This document shows positions 34,601 through 45,498 of a stretch of DNA of 64,000 bases, piece by piece; position 1 is the stretch's first letter, and every line of letters begins with the position of its first letter. The notes below the pieces were generated by a model. The model was given only the letters and a program-made list of their open reading frames with translations, had not been told where the DNA came from and did not search any database. The stretch spans positions 51,267,001 to 51,331,000 of the forward strand of contig NC_080578.1 in assembly GCF_029962835.1 (NCBI RefSeq), given 5' to 3'. The translations under genes and the position numbers were made by a program. The DNA is from Magnolia sinica. Lineage: Eukaryota > Streptophyta > Magnoliopsida > Magnoliales > Magnoliaceae.

Positions 34601-35760
34601 ATTCCTTTAAGCAGCACTAACAACACAGCCTTTCATCTTCCTTGAAGCAGCACCAATAGCGTAGCCTCTCATCTTCCTCGAAGCAGCACCCATCAGGTCA
34701 CATCTTCAACACCTCGCTCCCCAAAGGACATATTCAGCACCAACCTCAGCAAATCAAAGAAAGCCAGATTTCGAACCCCTCATTCTTCCAATAGGCCTCC
34801 CGGATCTAGCCCCGTTAACCTTGTAAGGGGCACCCCGGTCCAAACACCAAACTTCCTAATGCCTCACCAACTGGCACATGCCCGAAGAATCCCTCCCACA
34901 CCTCAAGAGGAGGAAGAAAATTCCATTGCCAAAACTGGCCAAGATTCAGTCACACTCCAAGGGAAATCATCAAGTCCATCACAAATAATTCTAGCTACAA
35001 TGTCTCAGCCTTAAGAACCAATGAAATAGTTAGAAGAAAGGATGGTTTCCTCCTACAATCCAAAGGCAGTCCCATGGCATTACCCAGAATGTGCTGAAGT
35101 AGGCAACAATGGAAGGTATTTCAGGAGGGATAACCAGAACCCAAAAGAAACCCAGGGGACATTGTTGGGAGCCACCCATAAAACTGATGCTGCTTACGAC
35201 ATAGCAGCCCAACTCAATTCCATTCCTACACAAAATTTCTATCTGGGAATTTTTATGCACATCAAGATCGCATCGAGAAATCTTTGCAATAACATTGAAT
35301 GATGCACATATCTCTCTTAACATACCTATCGGAATGGTGGTGAGTATGATCGGACAACTCCTCACACCACGAGCCATCACTTTCTCCGATGATGAGTTGC
35401 CCTTAAAAGGACATAAACATGAGCGCTCATTAAACATAGCTATCTGTTACGAAAATTTCAAGGTCCCACTCATACTCATAGATAACGGATCAAGCTTGAA
35501 TGTCTGCCCTTTAAGGACTGTCGAATGTTTGGGGATAAAACCGTCTTCCTTTCGACCCGGCACTATGAACGTCCGAGCCTTCGATAACTCCTGGAGGCAA
35601 GTTGAGGCAGAAATCGATATCGAGATACAAATTGGACTTGACATGACACTTGTCACGTTCTAAGTCATTAATATCCCTGCCTCATTTAACCTTCTGTTGG
35701 GACAACCATGACTTCACACCATTAGAGCCATCCCATCCACTCTCCATCAAATGGTTAAAT
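34601..35760 (+). pseudogene. Tat aspartic protease region
   Basis: 35295-35663 carries the retropepsin: PLILIDNGSSLNVCPLRTV (about 35465-35520) holds the D-N/S/T-G active-site type, as DNGSS, usual for Ogre/Tat proteins; KPSSFRPGTMNVRAFDNSWR follows. INIPASFNLLLGQP after a stop at 35660 is the second conserved protease motif (normally LLGRPW). 34600-35290 is linker sequence with scattered stops. The active-site Asp itself is intact. Confidence 0.85.
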
Positions 35761-36998
35761 TCCCTTTAGGAAATCGAATCAGCACAGTGCTGGCCTAGCA
35801 AAAAATCATTCTACCAGTGACGGTCAATATCCCAGAAACTGACATCCCAGTGATTGACGTTCAACATGCATAGGATGACATATCATATCACAGTTTCGAG
35901 TTCGAAATTGTGAACTCAATCGCCAACCCATGCCCTCCCGCTGCTAAATATGTCATCCCCCTGTTGAGCGATTAATTTTGAACTACTGAACCGAATTACA
36001 TGAGAAAGGTATGGTAGTGAACCTAGCATGTGCTAACGTACAAAGACAGGGGTTGGGATATCAACCGACACTAGAAGATCAGGCCGAAAAGTCAAAAAGG
36101 ATGAGACCATTCAAATGCACACCCATTAAGTTCATCAGGGATGGGACAGTCTATGGGGACACGATGATCTCCCTTGAGGATCACCTTCAGCAGCTCAAAC
36201 TCGCAGAATATTCTAGCCAGGAGACTATTTGGCCACCAATAAGGTGGGACAAGATCCTCAGGGTGTCAAGAGCACATCCTATGCCAGGGGCAAAATCCCC
36301 AGATCCATTACTTAAGGCTAGGGGCATGGAAGTAGGTCCAGCGACGAAGGACCTAAGACCAGAGGTATCCCTTACAAAAGACACAGGCAAGAACAAGGAG
36401 GCACCCACCTCCACCCATGGTCAGGGAGAAATGTCCCCGTCAACAGCTCAGCAGCATAAGGGGCAGAAGCAGCCCATTCATTGGATCGATAAAGGGACAT
36501 GGCCCTCCCTAGATTGGACGGACATCAAGGTCCCATCGTAAGATGAGCTCGAAGAACTAGAAAAGCTCCAACTTCTGGGTGAAGAAATCAAGTCGAATTC
36601 CGACTCTGAGCCCAGTCCAACAGACATCATGGTCATCAAGACAGATGAGCCATAGGAACAGGTAGAGCAGAACAACAGGATCGAAGGGGGGAAAGAACTA
36701 AGATGGACAACTATCCCCCTAACAATTGAATCAGCCGACAAACCAACCACAGATGTCGGCTATAAAAAATGCCAATGTAAATAGTAATTGGTACCCCAAA
36801 TCAGTGCAGGACCAATCATGGTTCACAACATCATCCTGTTTGGGACCTCTTAGCAACACAAAAAAATAAATAAAAATTCAAAACACAAAAACATCATATA
36901 TTCCAAAAGGTACAAAAACATCAAATACATCCCCAAAACACAAAACATCAGAAAATCCTCAAAATGCAAAAACAATAGAAAGACTATCAAAAATCATT
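35761..36998 (+). pseudogene. Tat protease-RT spacer
   Basis: 36011-36541 is an open frame of 176 residues containing QRQGLGYQPTLEDQAEK (the GxGyqP motif often found before RT in this lineage) and a hydrophilic tail, ending in a stop. 36780-36990 is A-rich with repeated CAAAAACATCA-type words. No enzymatic domain. Confidence 0.6.
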
Positions 36999-38140
36999 GT
37001 GCCATACACTTCTTATGCAGCGCCAAAGTTCGATGTCGACTCGTACAATTTTAATATAGAGTTGGACTTCAAACTCATGGGTTTGGATGAAGCCCTGGAT
37101 GAAGGAAATGATGACACCACTCTCGAACTCGAAGACTTTCTCGAAAGGTTCGAAAAAAGGGCTAACATTATAGCAGACAACTTTGAGGTTGTGAACTTGG
37201 GATCAGCGAAACTCCTAGAGAAGTGTGCATCGGTAGATCGCTGTCCCTGGAATATAAGCAGAAGATGATGGAATTCCTGAGACCGAGGTTTTCCAACTTT
37301 GCATTCTCTTACGAAGACATGTCAGGGTTCGATGAAGATTTGATAGTACACCATTTGCCAAAAAAACCTGACATGAGGCCTATCAAGTAGAGGCTATGAA
37401 GAATGAAGCCAGAATGGGCCCTGAAGCTCCGTGATGAAGTCATCAAGTAATACAAGGTGGGATTCCTGGTGGTCTCCAACTACCCGGAATGGCTCACAAA
37501 TATTGTACCAATTCCAAAAAAGGATGGCAAAGTTAGAATGTGCATCGACTTTAGGGACCTCAACAAAGCAAGCCCTAAAGATGACTTCCTTCTTCCTCAT
37601 ATCGATGCGCTGGTAGATAATACTACGGGACACAAGATCTTCTCCTTCATGAATGGTTTCTCTGGCTACAATCAGATTAAGATGGCCATCGAAGATTGTG
37701 AGAAGAGTTCTTTCATCATGTCATGGGGAACTTTTTGTTATCGGGTTATGCCCTTTGGGTTAAAGAACGCAAGAGCTACATATTGGCGAGCCATGACTGC
37801 CTTGTTCCATGATATGATCAACAAGGAAATGGAGGTCTATGTGGATGATATGATCGTCAAATATCGCACAATCGAAGGACATTTCGAAGACCTCAAGAAG
37901 CTCTTCGACAGGCTGGACAAATTCAAGCTCCGCCTCAACCCACAAAAGTGCATCTTCGGTGCAACCGGAGGCAAGCTATTAGGCTTCATCGTCAGCGAAG
38001 ATGGCATCCAGGTGGACAAAATCAAGACTAAGGCAATCATCGAAATGCCGTCGCGCAAGACCGAAAAGGAAATTTGGGGTTTCCTCGGATGGATCCAGTA
38101 TATCAGTCGATTCATCGCATAGCTCACTCTAGTCTGTGAG
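36999..38140 (+). pseudogene. Tat reverse transcriptase
   Basis: Pre-RT segment from 36999; a frameshift near 37222 moves to the frame with YKQKMMEFL, FAFSYEDMSGFDEDLIVHHL and PEWLTNIVPIPKKDGKVRMC. 37457-38122 is open across the polymerase core: IDFRDLNKASPKDDFLLPHI, MNGFSGYNQIKMA, WGTFCYRVMPFGLKNARATY and the catalytic VYVDDMIVK near 37838-37864. A stop at 38120 follows YISRFIA. It synthesises DNA from element RNA in live relatives. This is the best preserved part of the element. Confidence 0.93.
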
Positions 38141-38660
38141 CCCATATTCAAGCTTCTACGGAAGAACTCGCCAAAGGAATGGAATGACGACTGCCAAGTG
38201 GCGTTTGACAAGATCAAGAAGTACCTACTAAATCCTCCAGTGCTCATGTCACCTACTCTGGGTAGACCCTTACTGCTGTATATCTCTGTCGCGGCAGAAG
38301 CAATCAGATGCGTCCTCGGCCAACATGATGACATAGGAAGAAAGGACCAAGCGATCTACCATCTAAGCCGACGTTTTACAAGCTATCAAGCCAAGTACTA
38401 AGCTTAGAGAAAACTTGTCTCGCCCTGGTTTTGGCAACACAACAATTATGATAGTACATGATCGCTCAACCAATTCTTCTGCTCGCTTGCATGGACCCGT
38501 TAAAATACTTGTTCGAGAAACCAGCACTAACAGGCAGGATCACAAAATGACAGCTACTACTTTCAGAGTTTGACATCACCTAAGTCACCTAGAAAGCAAT
38601 CAAGGGGCAGACACTGGCCGATCACCTAGCAGCACACTCTCTGCCTGATTACTAACCATT
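38141..38660 (+). pseudogene. Tat first RNase H
   Basis: Continues in frame after the stop at 38120: PIFKLLRKNSPKEWNDDCQV, FDKIKKYLLNPPVLMSP, RPLLLYISVAAEAIRCVLGQ and AIYHLSRRFTSYQAKY (to 38399), then damaged sequence to 38660. This is the gypsy RT-linked RNase H, in which Tat elements usually show decay of catalytic residues. Confidence 0.85.
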
Positions 38661-38699
38661 GAAGACCTTCTTCCCTGCGAGGACATCCTCTTAATTGAG

Positions 38700-39302
38700 G
38701 AAGAAGAAGAAAAAATGGCGGGAGAGTGGACGCTTTTCTTTGATGGAGCCGAAAACTCAAAAGGGAGTGGAGTAGGCGCATTACTCTACTCTCTCGACGG
38801 CGTTCCAATTCCTATATCCAGGCGATTGACATTCCAATGCACTAATAATGTAGCAGAATATGAAGCATGTATTACTAGTTTAAGAGAAGCCATCATCCTC
38901 AACATAAAGAAGTTGTGAGTCTTTGGTGATTCACAGTTCATTATCAATCAAACAAATAGAAACTAGAGGACTAAGGATGAAAAGTTGATCCCTTATCACG
39001 TCTATCTGGAGAATTTAACTGAGGAGTTCGAAGAGATCACATTCTCTTTCATGCCCCGAGCCAAGAACCAATTCACGGACGCCCTGGCAACTCTCACCTC
39101 GATGATGGAAATCCCAAAAGGAGCTGTTGAATGGGAACTTACCGTCGAACTGCAGGACGAACCTGTATTCTGCCTACAGATAAACAAAGCTGAAACTCCC
39201 TCAAATGACCGACCGTGGTACACAAACATCAAGGAATATCTCAAGCATCAGAGTACCCGGAAGGAGCAACATCAACTGATCGTCGCAATATCCAGCAGTT
39301 AG
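38700..39302 (+). pseudogene. Tat second (archaeal-type) RNase H
   Basis: MAGEWTLFFDGAENSKGSGV (38715) carries the first catalytic Asp (FFDGA); NNVAEYEACITSLREAI carries the conserved Glu, VFGDSQFIINQTN (after a TGA at 38916) the second Asp region, and RAKNQFTDALATLTSM near 39060-39100 the last acidic position. This extra archaeal-type RNase H between the first RNase H and integrase defines the Tat lineage. Two in-frame stops (38916, 38967) break it. Confidence 0.9.
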
Positions 39303-40463
39303 CAACCCAGTTCACAATCACGGGAGGTATCCTTTACAAGCGAACCTTCAACCAAGTCCTTCTCCGCTATGTGGATGAAACGAAAGTAGCACAGATCATG
39401 TCAGAAGTCCACAAAGGATTATGCGGCGCACATATGAATGGACACATAATGGTAAAGAAGATCCTACGACTCAATTATTATTGGCTTACGATGGAGACAG
39501 ATTGCTGCAAACACGTAAGGAAATACTTTAAATGCCAGGACCACGCAAATCAGATCCATGCGCTTGCTTCTGAACTCTATAACTTGACGACACCATGGCC
39601 CTTCTCTGTATGGGGGCTAGACATCATCGGCAAGATCAGCCCCAAAGCTTCAAACATGCATGAATACATCCTGGTGGCGGTAGATTACTTCACCAAATGG
39701 ATAGAAACAACATCCTACACAACCATCGTAGCATCTCACGTGGTCAAATTTATGAAGAATAATATCATCAGCCAATATGGGATCCCTCAGGCCGTTATCA
39801 CAGACAACGAAACTTCGTTCATCAATAAAAGGATGGGTGATTTCCTTGGCAAGTTCAAGATCCAACGTCATAGGTCAAGTCCTTACCGTCCTCAAACGAA
39901 TGGTGGGGTTGAAGCCGCAAACAAGACTATCATCCGCATACTGGAGAAAATAGTGAAGACATACCGTAACTGGTAGAGATGCTTCCTTATGCACTCTAGG
40001 CCTATCGAACATTTATATGGTCTGCTACAGGCGCAACTCCATATGAACTCGCATATGGAATGGAAGCAATGTCGCCAATTGAAATCGAAATCCCATCACT
40101 GCGGATATTATTGGAAAGCCATGCCGAGGAAGGCAAGTGGCAACAAGCAAGGTACGATCAACTGCATCTGGCAGATGAAAAGCGCATGCGTGCTCTAAGC
40201 CAGTCCCAATGTTATCAAAGAAGGATTGCTCAGGCTACAACAAGAGGGTCCAGAAGAGAAGTTTCAAAGTCGGCAACATGGTCATGAAGAGTATCTTACC
40301 GCCACACTGGCTAGATCCCAGAGGAAAATTCAAACCCTCATGGGATGGACTGCTGATCATTTGAGAAGTACTCCCACGAGGGGCTCTTTGGCTCACCAAT
40401 CCGAGAGGAGAATATCTCCCCGAGCCCATCAACGCCGATAACGTAAAAAGCTATCATGGGTAA
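39215..40463 (+). pseudogene. Tat integrase
   Basis: 39215-39976 is open for 253 residues. Zinc-binding region VHKGLCGAHMNGHIMV...CCKHVRKYFKC has lost a Cys of the CxxC pair. Catalytic DDE: Asp in VWGLDIIGKI, Asp in AVITDNETSF, Glu in TNGGVEAANKTI. A stop follows VKTYRNW; the domain continues in another frame with ATGATPYELAYGMEAMSPIE, then the C-terminal DPRGKFKPSWDG and PRGALWLTNPRGEYLPEPIN, ending at a TAA at 40461-40463. It would insert the cDNA into host DNA. Confidence 0.92.
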
Positions 40464-40527
40464 CCATACCCAACCTTGTCAACGATTACAATCAATAAGC
40501 TGTACGCATAATTTTCCCCAACAAAAG

Positions 40528-40530
<3 letters not shown>

Positions 40531-40564
<34 letters not shown>
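40531..40564. repeat. (AT)17 microsatellite
   Basis: Uninterrupted AT dinucleotide just after integrase. Confidence 0.97.
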
Positions 40565-40566
<2 letters not shown>

Positions 40567-40895
40567 ACCCGTCATTTCTCAAACAAAAAAAGAAAGAAAG
40601 AAGCACAAACACAAAAAACGAGAGAAAACAAGAAACCAAAAAAAAAAATAGAAGAAGAGAAAAAAAAAAAAGATAAGAAATCTCGAAAAAAAAAAGAGAA
40701 GACCGAAAAGGAGAAGAAAATAAGTCCTCCCACATCCTCAAAAATCCGACCAAAAGCAGCTTACGATTGTAATCGAAGACAAGGATGGGAAGGCAACTAG
40801 TTGGCCAGCTATAAAGGAAGTCTCTTCGTCACTCCCAGCACTCTAAAAAAAATTTTTAAAAAAAAGAGAGAAAGATGTGCCTAAGAAAAAAAGGC

Positions 40896-41106
40896 GAGGG
40901 GAAAACCCGAAAGGGTTCCTCAAGTAAAAACAACAGGCTTGTAGCGGACTTGGTGAAAACCTGAAAAGGCACCAAGGGTAAAAATAGCATAGTTGCCAAG
41001 GGGCAGGCAAGATCAAAAACCCGGGACGTAGTGAAAATCCAAAAGGACACTACAGGTAAAAATAACAGGAAGGGCCGGACGTAATGAAAACCTAAAAAGG
41101 TGCTAT
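40896..41106 (+). repeat. Series of four two-step hairpins in Tat spacer
   Basis: Four inverted repeats of 26-28 bp at 40896-40921, 40949-40976, 41028-41053 and 41081-41106. The plan is outer stem, AAAA on the left side only, inner CCC/CCT/TCC stem, GAAA/AAAA loop, inner and outer return. The third is perfect: GTAGTG, AAAA, TCC, AAAA, GGA, CACTAC. Outer stems differ in sequence but pair (TTGGTG/CACCAA, GTAGTG/CACTAC), so structure is kept while sequence varies. Each is followed by (A)GTAAAAA or similar. Confidence 0.7.
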
Positions 41107-41543
41107 GGGCAAAAAGGGCTGAAAATAAAAGAAAAAATATTATAAAAATAAAAGTGCAGGTACAGAAGAAGCTGAGGCAGCAAACACCACAATAAAGGGA
41201 TACAAGGGAAGATCAACTTCGGATCAGTGTTCTATCTAACTCTGCCCAAATCCAAAGGACGCGATCATGGACACCCTCTCAGGGAACCTAGATCCCAAAT
41301 ACATAATTCAGATTACTGAACACAACGTGGCCTGAGCCCGATATTCTGATCCCAATCATCCAAAGCACGAACCCAAATACAAGGAAGCACTGGCAAATTT
41401 GGCAAAAATAGAATTTTTTCATTCCTTTAAAACATTTTTTACGAGTACATTATTTTCTTTCTTCAAAAAAAAAAAAAACAAAAAAATCCATGCATAATAA
41501 GACAAGCAGAAGGTCGAGACTGAAAACTCCAGGTAAGCTCCCA

Positions 41544-41765
41544 TCACTCATACATTGACAGCCTCTGCCTTAGTCTCCCTATCTCCACGCACAGGTAGAA
41601 AATCTCGTCCCTCTCCAGGCGATGCGTAGCGAGCATGCTCTCATCATATCGTCTCTCAATGGCTAGCTGACGAGCCATATCCTCACAAGAATGACAAAGA
41701 ACAACAATCTCAGAGAAAAGGTGGTCGTGTGTCGTAAGAAGAAATGACGGATCATGAATGGTCAC
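41544..41765 (-). pseudogene. C-terminal coiled-coil piece of second antisense gene (possible)
   Basis: 73 residues ending RLERDEIFYLCVEIGRLRQR. The heptad-like Leu/Ile spacing and many charged residues suggest a coiled coil. It lies downstream of the antisense frames at 43912-42100 in the same orientation, so it may be the end of that gene. No family assigned. Confidence 0.35.
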
Positions 41766-42099
41766 TCCTCGAATGTGTCTAGAGAGTCATCAACACAAGA
41801 GGAAGACGAAGCAGTATCACCGACCATATCTTGATCAGCAGCCTCATCTGCCAAGTGCTAGCTTGGAACATGATGATAAAGTGACTACTCAGCAACCCAT
41901 CGCTGATATGGCACTGTCGCCAAGGGAGGAGCCTAAGACTCAAACTCCAGAATTGCCACATCCAAAGAGCCCTACTAAGATATCCAGAAAAGGCGAAGTC
42001 TGGGACATCCTTCCAGAAACCAAACTAACGAAGAAACCGCATAGGATGGTGAGAGTAGTACCCTCGAAGACCTAGCAACAGTAAGGGAATGCGAGCTAT

Positions 42100-43060
42100 G
42101 TTACAAATCACGGGCGAGCGACAGAGCCAAGGAGCCTCCTAGCTAATCTCCCATCCCTGAAGCTGGGAGAGCATACGACGATCAATGACTTAGTGGCCTC
42201 AACACCCGAAGGGAGGGTACTAAGCAACAGAGACAGCACATCGCCATGACAAGAATCCGGCCACAGAAGCAAAGGAGTCATAAACAGGTGCTCCCACAGC
42301 CACACCTGTAAGAAGGCATAAGTCGAACTTAGATTGCAAATAGATAACCAACCATAGGAAAGGAAAGAAGACAAGCGCAAAGAGTTCCTAAAGGAATGTG
42401 CAGCAACCTCTGAGGATACGAGTCTGACCGAGAGAACACTAAGTCAGCCTTAAAAAGAGTTCCACCATCACCACAGAAACGACGCCCCTACGAAACAGAA
42501 TGCGGCGAATTACGTCCAGTAAAACCACCAGCGATGACTGCTGCCAGCTTGAGAAAAGAAACTCAGCCAAGACACAAAATACCAGTGCATTCAAACATTA
42601 AAGTTGACGATCTGACCCAGGGCCTCCGCGGGCGGTAGAGCAGCGATCATATAAAAGCTCAAGTGAGAGCTCACCATCCTGACCCTATGTAGTAGGAAGA
42701 GCAGTTGGAAACCCAAACCAAGAGATCAAATCAGTAGAACGAACCGGTTCAGATGGAGGAGTATAAGGCTCTTAGGTAAGAGGAAGACCAGACAGACGGG
42801 GAAACTCCTCCAACGATGGGCCCAACTCTAGATCATTGAAGGAAAAACAGATTCGGCGCCGGAACCCAATCATGCAAAGCCGCACTCAATAGTCGCCAAT
42901 TTAGGCGAACTCGGTGTAAGTGAAGAATTTCTCAGAAACCTAAGGAGCCCAGCTTGAAGGTCTCAGACTCAGTCAAGCTCTCGATCCAAATGTGCAGTCC
43001 CTCAGAACAGGTACCGCGTGGCTGTAATCGGCAAGTCCGAACAGGCACACTCGCTACAAT
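42100..43060 (-). pseudogene. Antisense gene 2, C-terminal part (DUF7745-like?)
   Basis: In shifting frames on the minus strand: KFFTYTEFA, then FNDLELGPSLEEFPRLSGLP (about 42830-42770) and PYTPPSEPV, NALVFCVLAEFLFSS (near 42590), and LQVWLWEHLFMTP (about 42320-42280) directly after a CTTCTTACAG acceptor-like site at 42306. Hydrophobic blocks around a LxPTxEE-type motif and a VWLWEHL motif recall uncharacterised transposon-associated plant proteins (DUF7745-like) and are also distantly PMD-like. I recognise this only by motif feel; stops and shifts are common. Confidence 0.35.
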
Positions 43061-43912
43061 CTAGATCCCTGGGTCAGCAGGAGGATCATAAAAAATGGGC
43101 ATCCCCTCATCCAATAGATCTATCTCATGGTGACGGAAGAAGCTGGACCCACTCATCGTGTCCCGCAGAGTGTTCTGGAAAGCTGTAATAGGTGGGCCTG
43201 AGCTGCCAACAATCGCCACATCAGGAACAGTCTGGAAGGTGCATGCTCTATGAGCAGAGCCACCTAAGGCACCCCAATTGCTAACTGGACCTGTATCCTG
43301 ACCCCCGACAACAGCTGTATGTCCCATCAATGCCTCAAAGTCCGCACCAAAAATCTGACCTAAGTCATCCGATAGAAGTCCATCACCTATCAAATCCAAA
43401 CGACCGAAATCGTCAGGATAGGGCCCGTAACTCATCGGAACCCGATCCGTCCCATCCACACCATCTGCTATCACCATACTATCATCCACACCATCCATGA
43501 CCATCGCTCCACCAATCGAACCATCCGTCACCATCATCACACCATCCCCACCATCAAACCCATCCACCCTCATCATGCTAACATTTACAAACCCTGATGG
43601 CCCATCTGGTGTGGACCCACTAAACCCATCCCATTCAATCAATCCATCCTCATAACCACCATCAATGGAAGAAGGATCCATACCATAAATGGCATTTACC
43701 TCTTCCAAAGGCCCCATTACTCCCCCACCAACCTCCATCAATGCATCCATAAATGGGTTCTCACCACCATAAATAAAGGACCCACCACCCATCTCCTCTT
43801 CATTCATGGATCCACCTCCATGATGACTAGCCATAAAGGATAAAGAGGAGATAGAGACAAAAGAGGAAGAAGACAAAGGGGAAGAAAGAAAAAAAGAAGA
43901 AGCAAGGGACAA
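43061..43912 (-). CDS. Antisense gene 2, N-terminal open frame, Asp/Gly/Met-rich
   Basis: Uninterrupted 283-codon frame. The better start is the internal ATG at 43834 (MASHHGGGSMNEEEMGGGS), since the 26 residues before it are Ser/Leu-rich and look untranslated; that gives 257 residues. The middle repeats MxxDGxDG-like units (VDGFDGGDGVMMVTDGS, VMDGVDDSMVIADGVDGTD). The end reads FFRHHEIDLLDEGMPIFYDP. No known domain. It is downstream of the PMD gene in the same orientation, and a palindromic box lies about 160-240 bases upstream. Being open in a decayed element is notable, but biased composition (few T-starting codons) can also keep a frame open by chance. Confidence 0.45.
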   Translation of the reverse strand: MSLASSFFLSSPLSSSSFVSISSLSFMASHHGGGSMNEEEMGGGSFIYGGENPFMDALMEVGGGVMGPLEEVNAIYGMDPSSIDGGYEDGLIEWDGFSGSTPDGPSGFVNVSMMRVDGFDGGDGVMMVTDGSIGGAMVMDGVDDSMVIADGVDGTDRVPMSYGPYPDDFGRLDLIGDGLLSDDLGQIFGADFEALMGHTAVVGGQDTGPVSNWGALGGSAHRACTFQTVPDVAIVGSSGPPITAFQNTLRDTMSGSSFFRHHEIDLLDEGMPIFYDPPADPGI

Positions 43913-44068
43913 AGGGAATGATCGGACGGCATGGGCAGAATATGAATATCTAGACAGGGGCTAGAGAATGTACAGAGAAGAAGAGGACTCACTGGAAGAA
44001 AAGATGAATGGAGGTAGTTTCGCATCGCTATAGCGCTGACAACACAGAACGGGAGGAAAAAGTTAACG

Positions 44069-44087
44069 GTGGTAGTCCGACTACTGC
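44069..44087. promoter_or_regulatory. Tat-type palindromic box upstream of antisense gene 2
   Basis: GGTGGTAGTCCGACTACTG: GGTAGTC and GACTAC(T/C) arms around one C, as in the LTR boxes at 31246 and 51472. It is about 157 bases before the ATG at 43912 and 235 before 43834. Confidence 0.55.
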
Positions 44088-44222
44088 TCGGGCCCACATT
44101 CATACGTGGTCAACGGTGGGTCCAATTCTGGGACCGTAAGGATATTTCACTCCTAGATAAGGGTAAAGGCCATCAACAACAATATTCCATGGACAAAGGG
44201 CAAGTGAAACATGCATGAAAAG

Positions 44223-44223
<1 letters not shown>

Positions 44224-44254
<31 letters not shown>
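44224..44254. repeat. (TA)n microsatellite between the antisense genes
   Basis: About fifteen TA units, just after the PMD stop and before antisense gene 2. Confidence 0.97.
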
Positions 44255-44256
<2 letters not shown>

Positions 44257-44307
44257 AAGCAAGGATTGTATAAGACAAGCATATAAGATCACTCAATACA
44301 AGAGAAA

Positions 44308-45498
44308 CTAGTCATCCTTGTTAGGAATATAGTTGTCTTTACCCTTGCGACGGACATGCAGACTCAAGATAATCCCACCGGCGAAGCACCAGTTAGCACC
44401 AGGAGCATAAGCAGGTTGTAATATGGAGCCGATACCATACTGTTCACACCAGGAACTGTACTCTCTCGCTAGGTCGATAAGGGCGCTTGTGTCAAATCCC
44501 TTCAAAGCATCAACTAGCTCTTGCCCTAGCACCGACCTCCAATCAAATGGCCCAGATGTGGACTAAACGAGACGAGAGGACTCCCCGCCAACTACCAGAA
44601 GGGCCTCTCACCGAGGTACCACTTCATCACTCGAGGGTCCTCTAAGATATGACGCTGCTTTAAGGCCTGAAAAGCCTCCTAGGCGGCAAGAGCAAGGTCC
44701 ACATTCGACCGAAGGTATGGCCGAGTATGAAACTGTAAAAATAAAAGGGCATACGTGAAGTACATTACAAAATAACACAGGGCAACATGGAATAGGGCAA
44801 TTACTTACATCATCAGGAATTAGGACATCAATGTTCGACCTCCAAGCGAGATCAAAAAACATGCTTGTACGACTGCGGTTATCCTTGTAATACAGCATCA
44901 TGCGAGGAAAACGAGGCGAGTGATCAATAAGGGTGGGTGCCAAGTGAGGAAAATTATCCAAGAAGCACACCTGCATACGGTCAAAGTCAAACATCAATTT
45001 CGATCATCTCAAAAGCTGAAAAATGTAAAGGGACAAATCCAGGGGATACCTCAATAATCAGACAAAAGCCAGTCAAAGACCTGTTAACGCACCGGCTGGC
45101 CTTATCCAGTCCTTCACATAAATGAGAAAGAAGAGCTGCATTCCAATTGTACGGCGTGGGAAAGGTGATATCTGCCACCAACATCAGCAAGCGGGAACTC
45201 ACGAGCTCATTCCCATGGCAGAAGATCATCTCCCCCATCGTATATAGTATCAGGTACGGGCCTTCACGATGTCTGCGGCCTCGGTTTCAGGGATAGGACG
45301 AGCAAAGTTCGATGATAACCAAAGCAACCTGAACCAATGAGTAGAAAATTTTGAAGCATCTAGCATCATCCCCAGGAGACTCATCCAATCATCCTCAAAA
45401 GGTACTAGGAGATCATCCTCGAATCCTCCGTTATACCTGAGGCCTAGCTGCATGTAGATATCATATGGGGTGATCCTCTACTCTCCAAAGGGCCGATG
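44308..45498 (-). pseudogene. PMD (plant mobile domain) gene, C-terminal part, three exons
   Basis: Minus strand. Exon piece 45498-45050: RPFGE, a TAG, then RITPYDIYMQLGLRYNG, LLGMMLDASKFSTHWFRL and, after a 1-base shift near 45250, LYTMGEMIFCHGNELVSSRL and YNWNAALLSHLCEGLDKASR. Intron 45049-44971 (GT...CAG, 79 bp). Exon 44970-44809: VCFLDNFPHLAPTLIDHSPR and FFDLAWRSNIDVLIPDD. Intron 44808-44733 (GTAAGT...ACAG, 76 bp). Last exon 44732-44308 has TAGs and one shift and ends NYIPNKDD. The ordered motifs match PMD proteins, which occur as host MAIN/MAIL1 and as transposon cargo. A role in element silencing control is only inferred. Confidence 0.8.

Larger units (their letters stand above)
40464..41543. 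other. Tat spacer after integrase: low complexity and hairpins
   Basis: No gene seen. Contains (AT)17 at 40531-40564, an A/G-rich run to 40730, the hairpin series at 40896-41106 and AT-rich DNA. The frame 40456-40800 reads as repetitive Ile/Tyr/Lys and is not a protein. Confidence 0.7.

Noticed and set aside
35042-35437. Opposed open frames on both strands in the Tat protease region
   Set aside because: The plus strand carries clear protease motifs; the minus-strand frame is a shadow.
40456-40800. 114-codon frame after Tat integrase
   Set aside because: Made of an AT repeat and an A/G-rich run (Lys/Glu); low-complexity artefact.
41758-42075. 105-codon plus-strand frame in the Tat extra region
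   Set aside because: Overlaps the antisense gene region, has no domain and biased Pro/Lys/Thr composition; looks like the shadow of the minus-strand gene.
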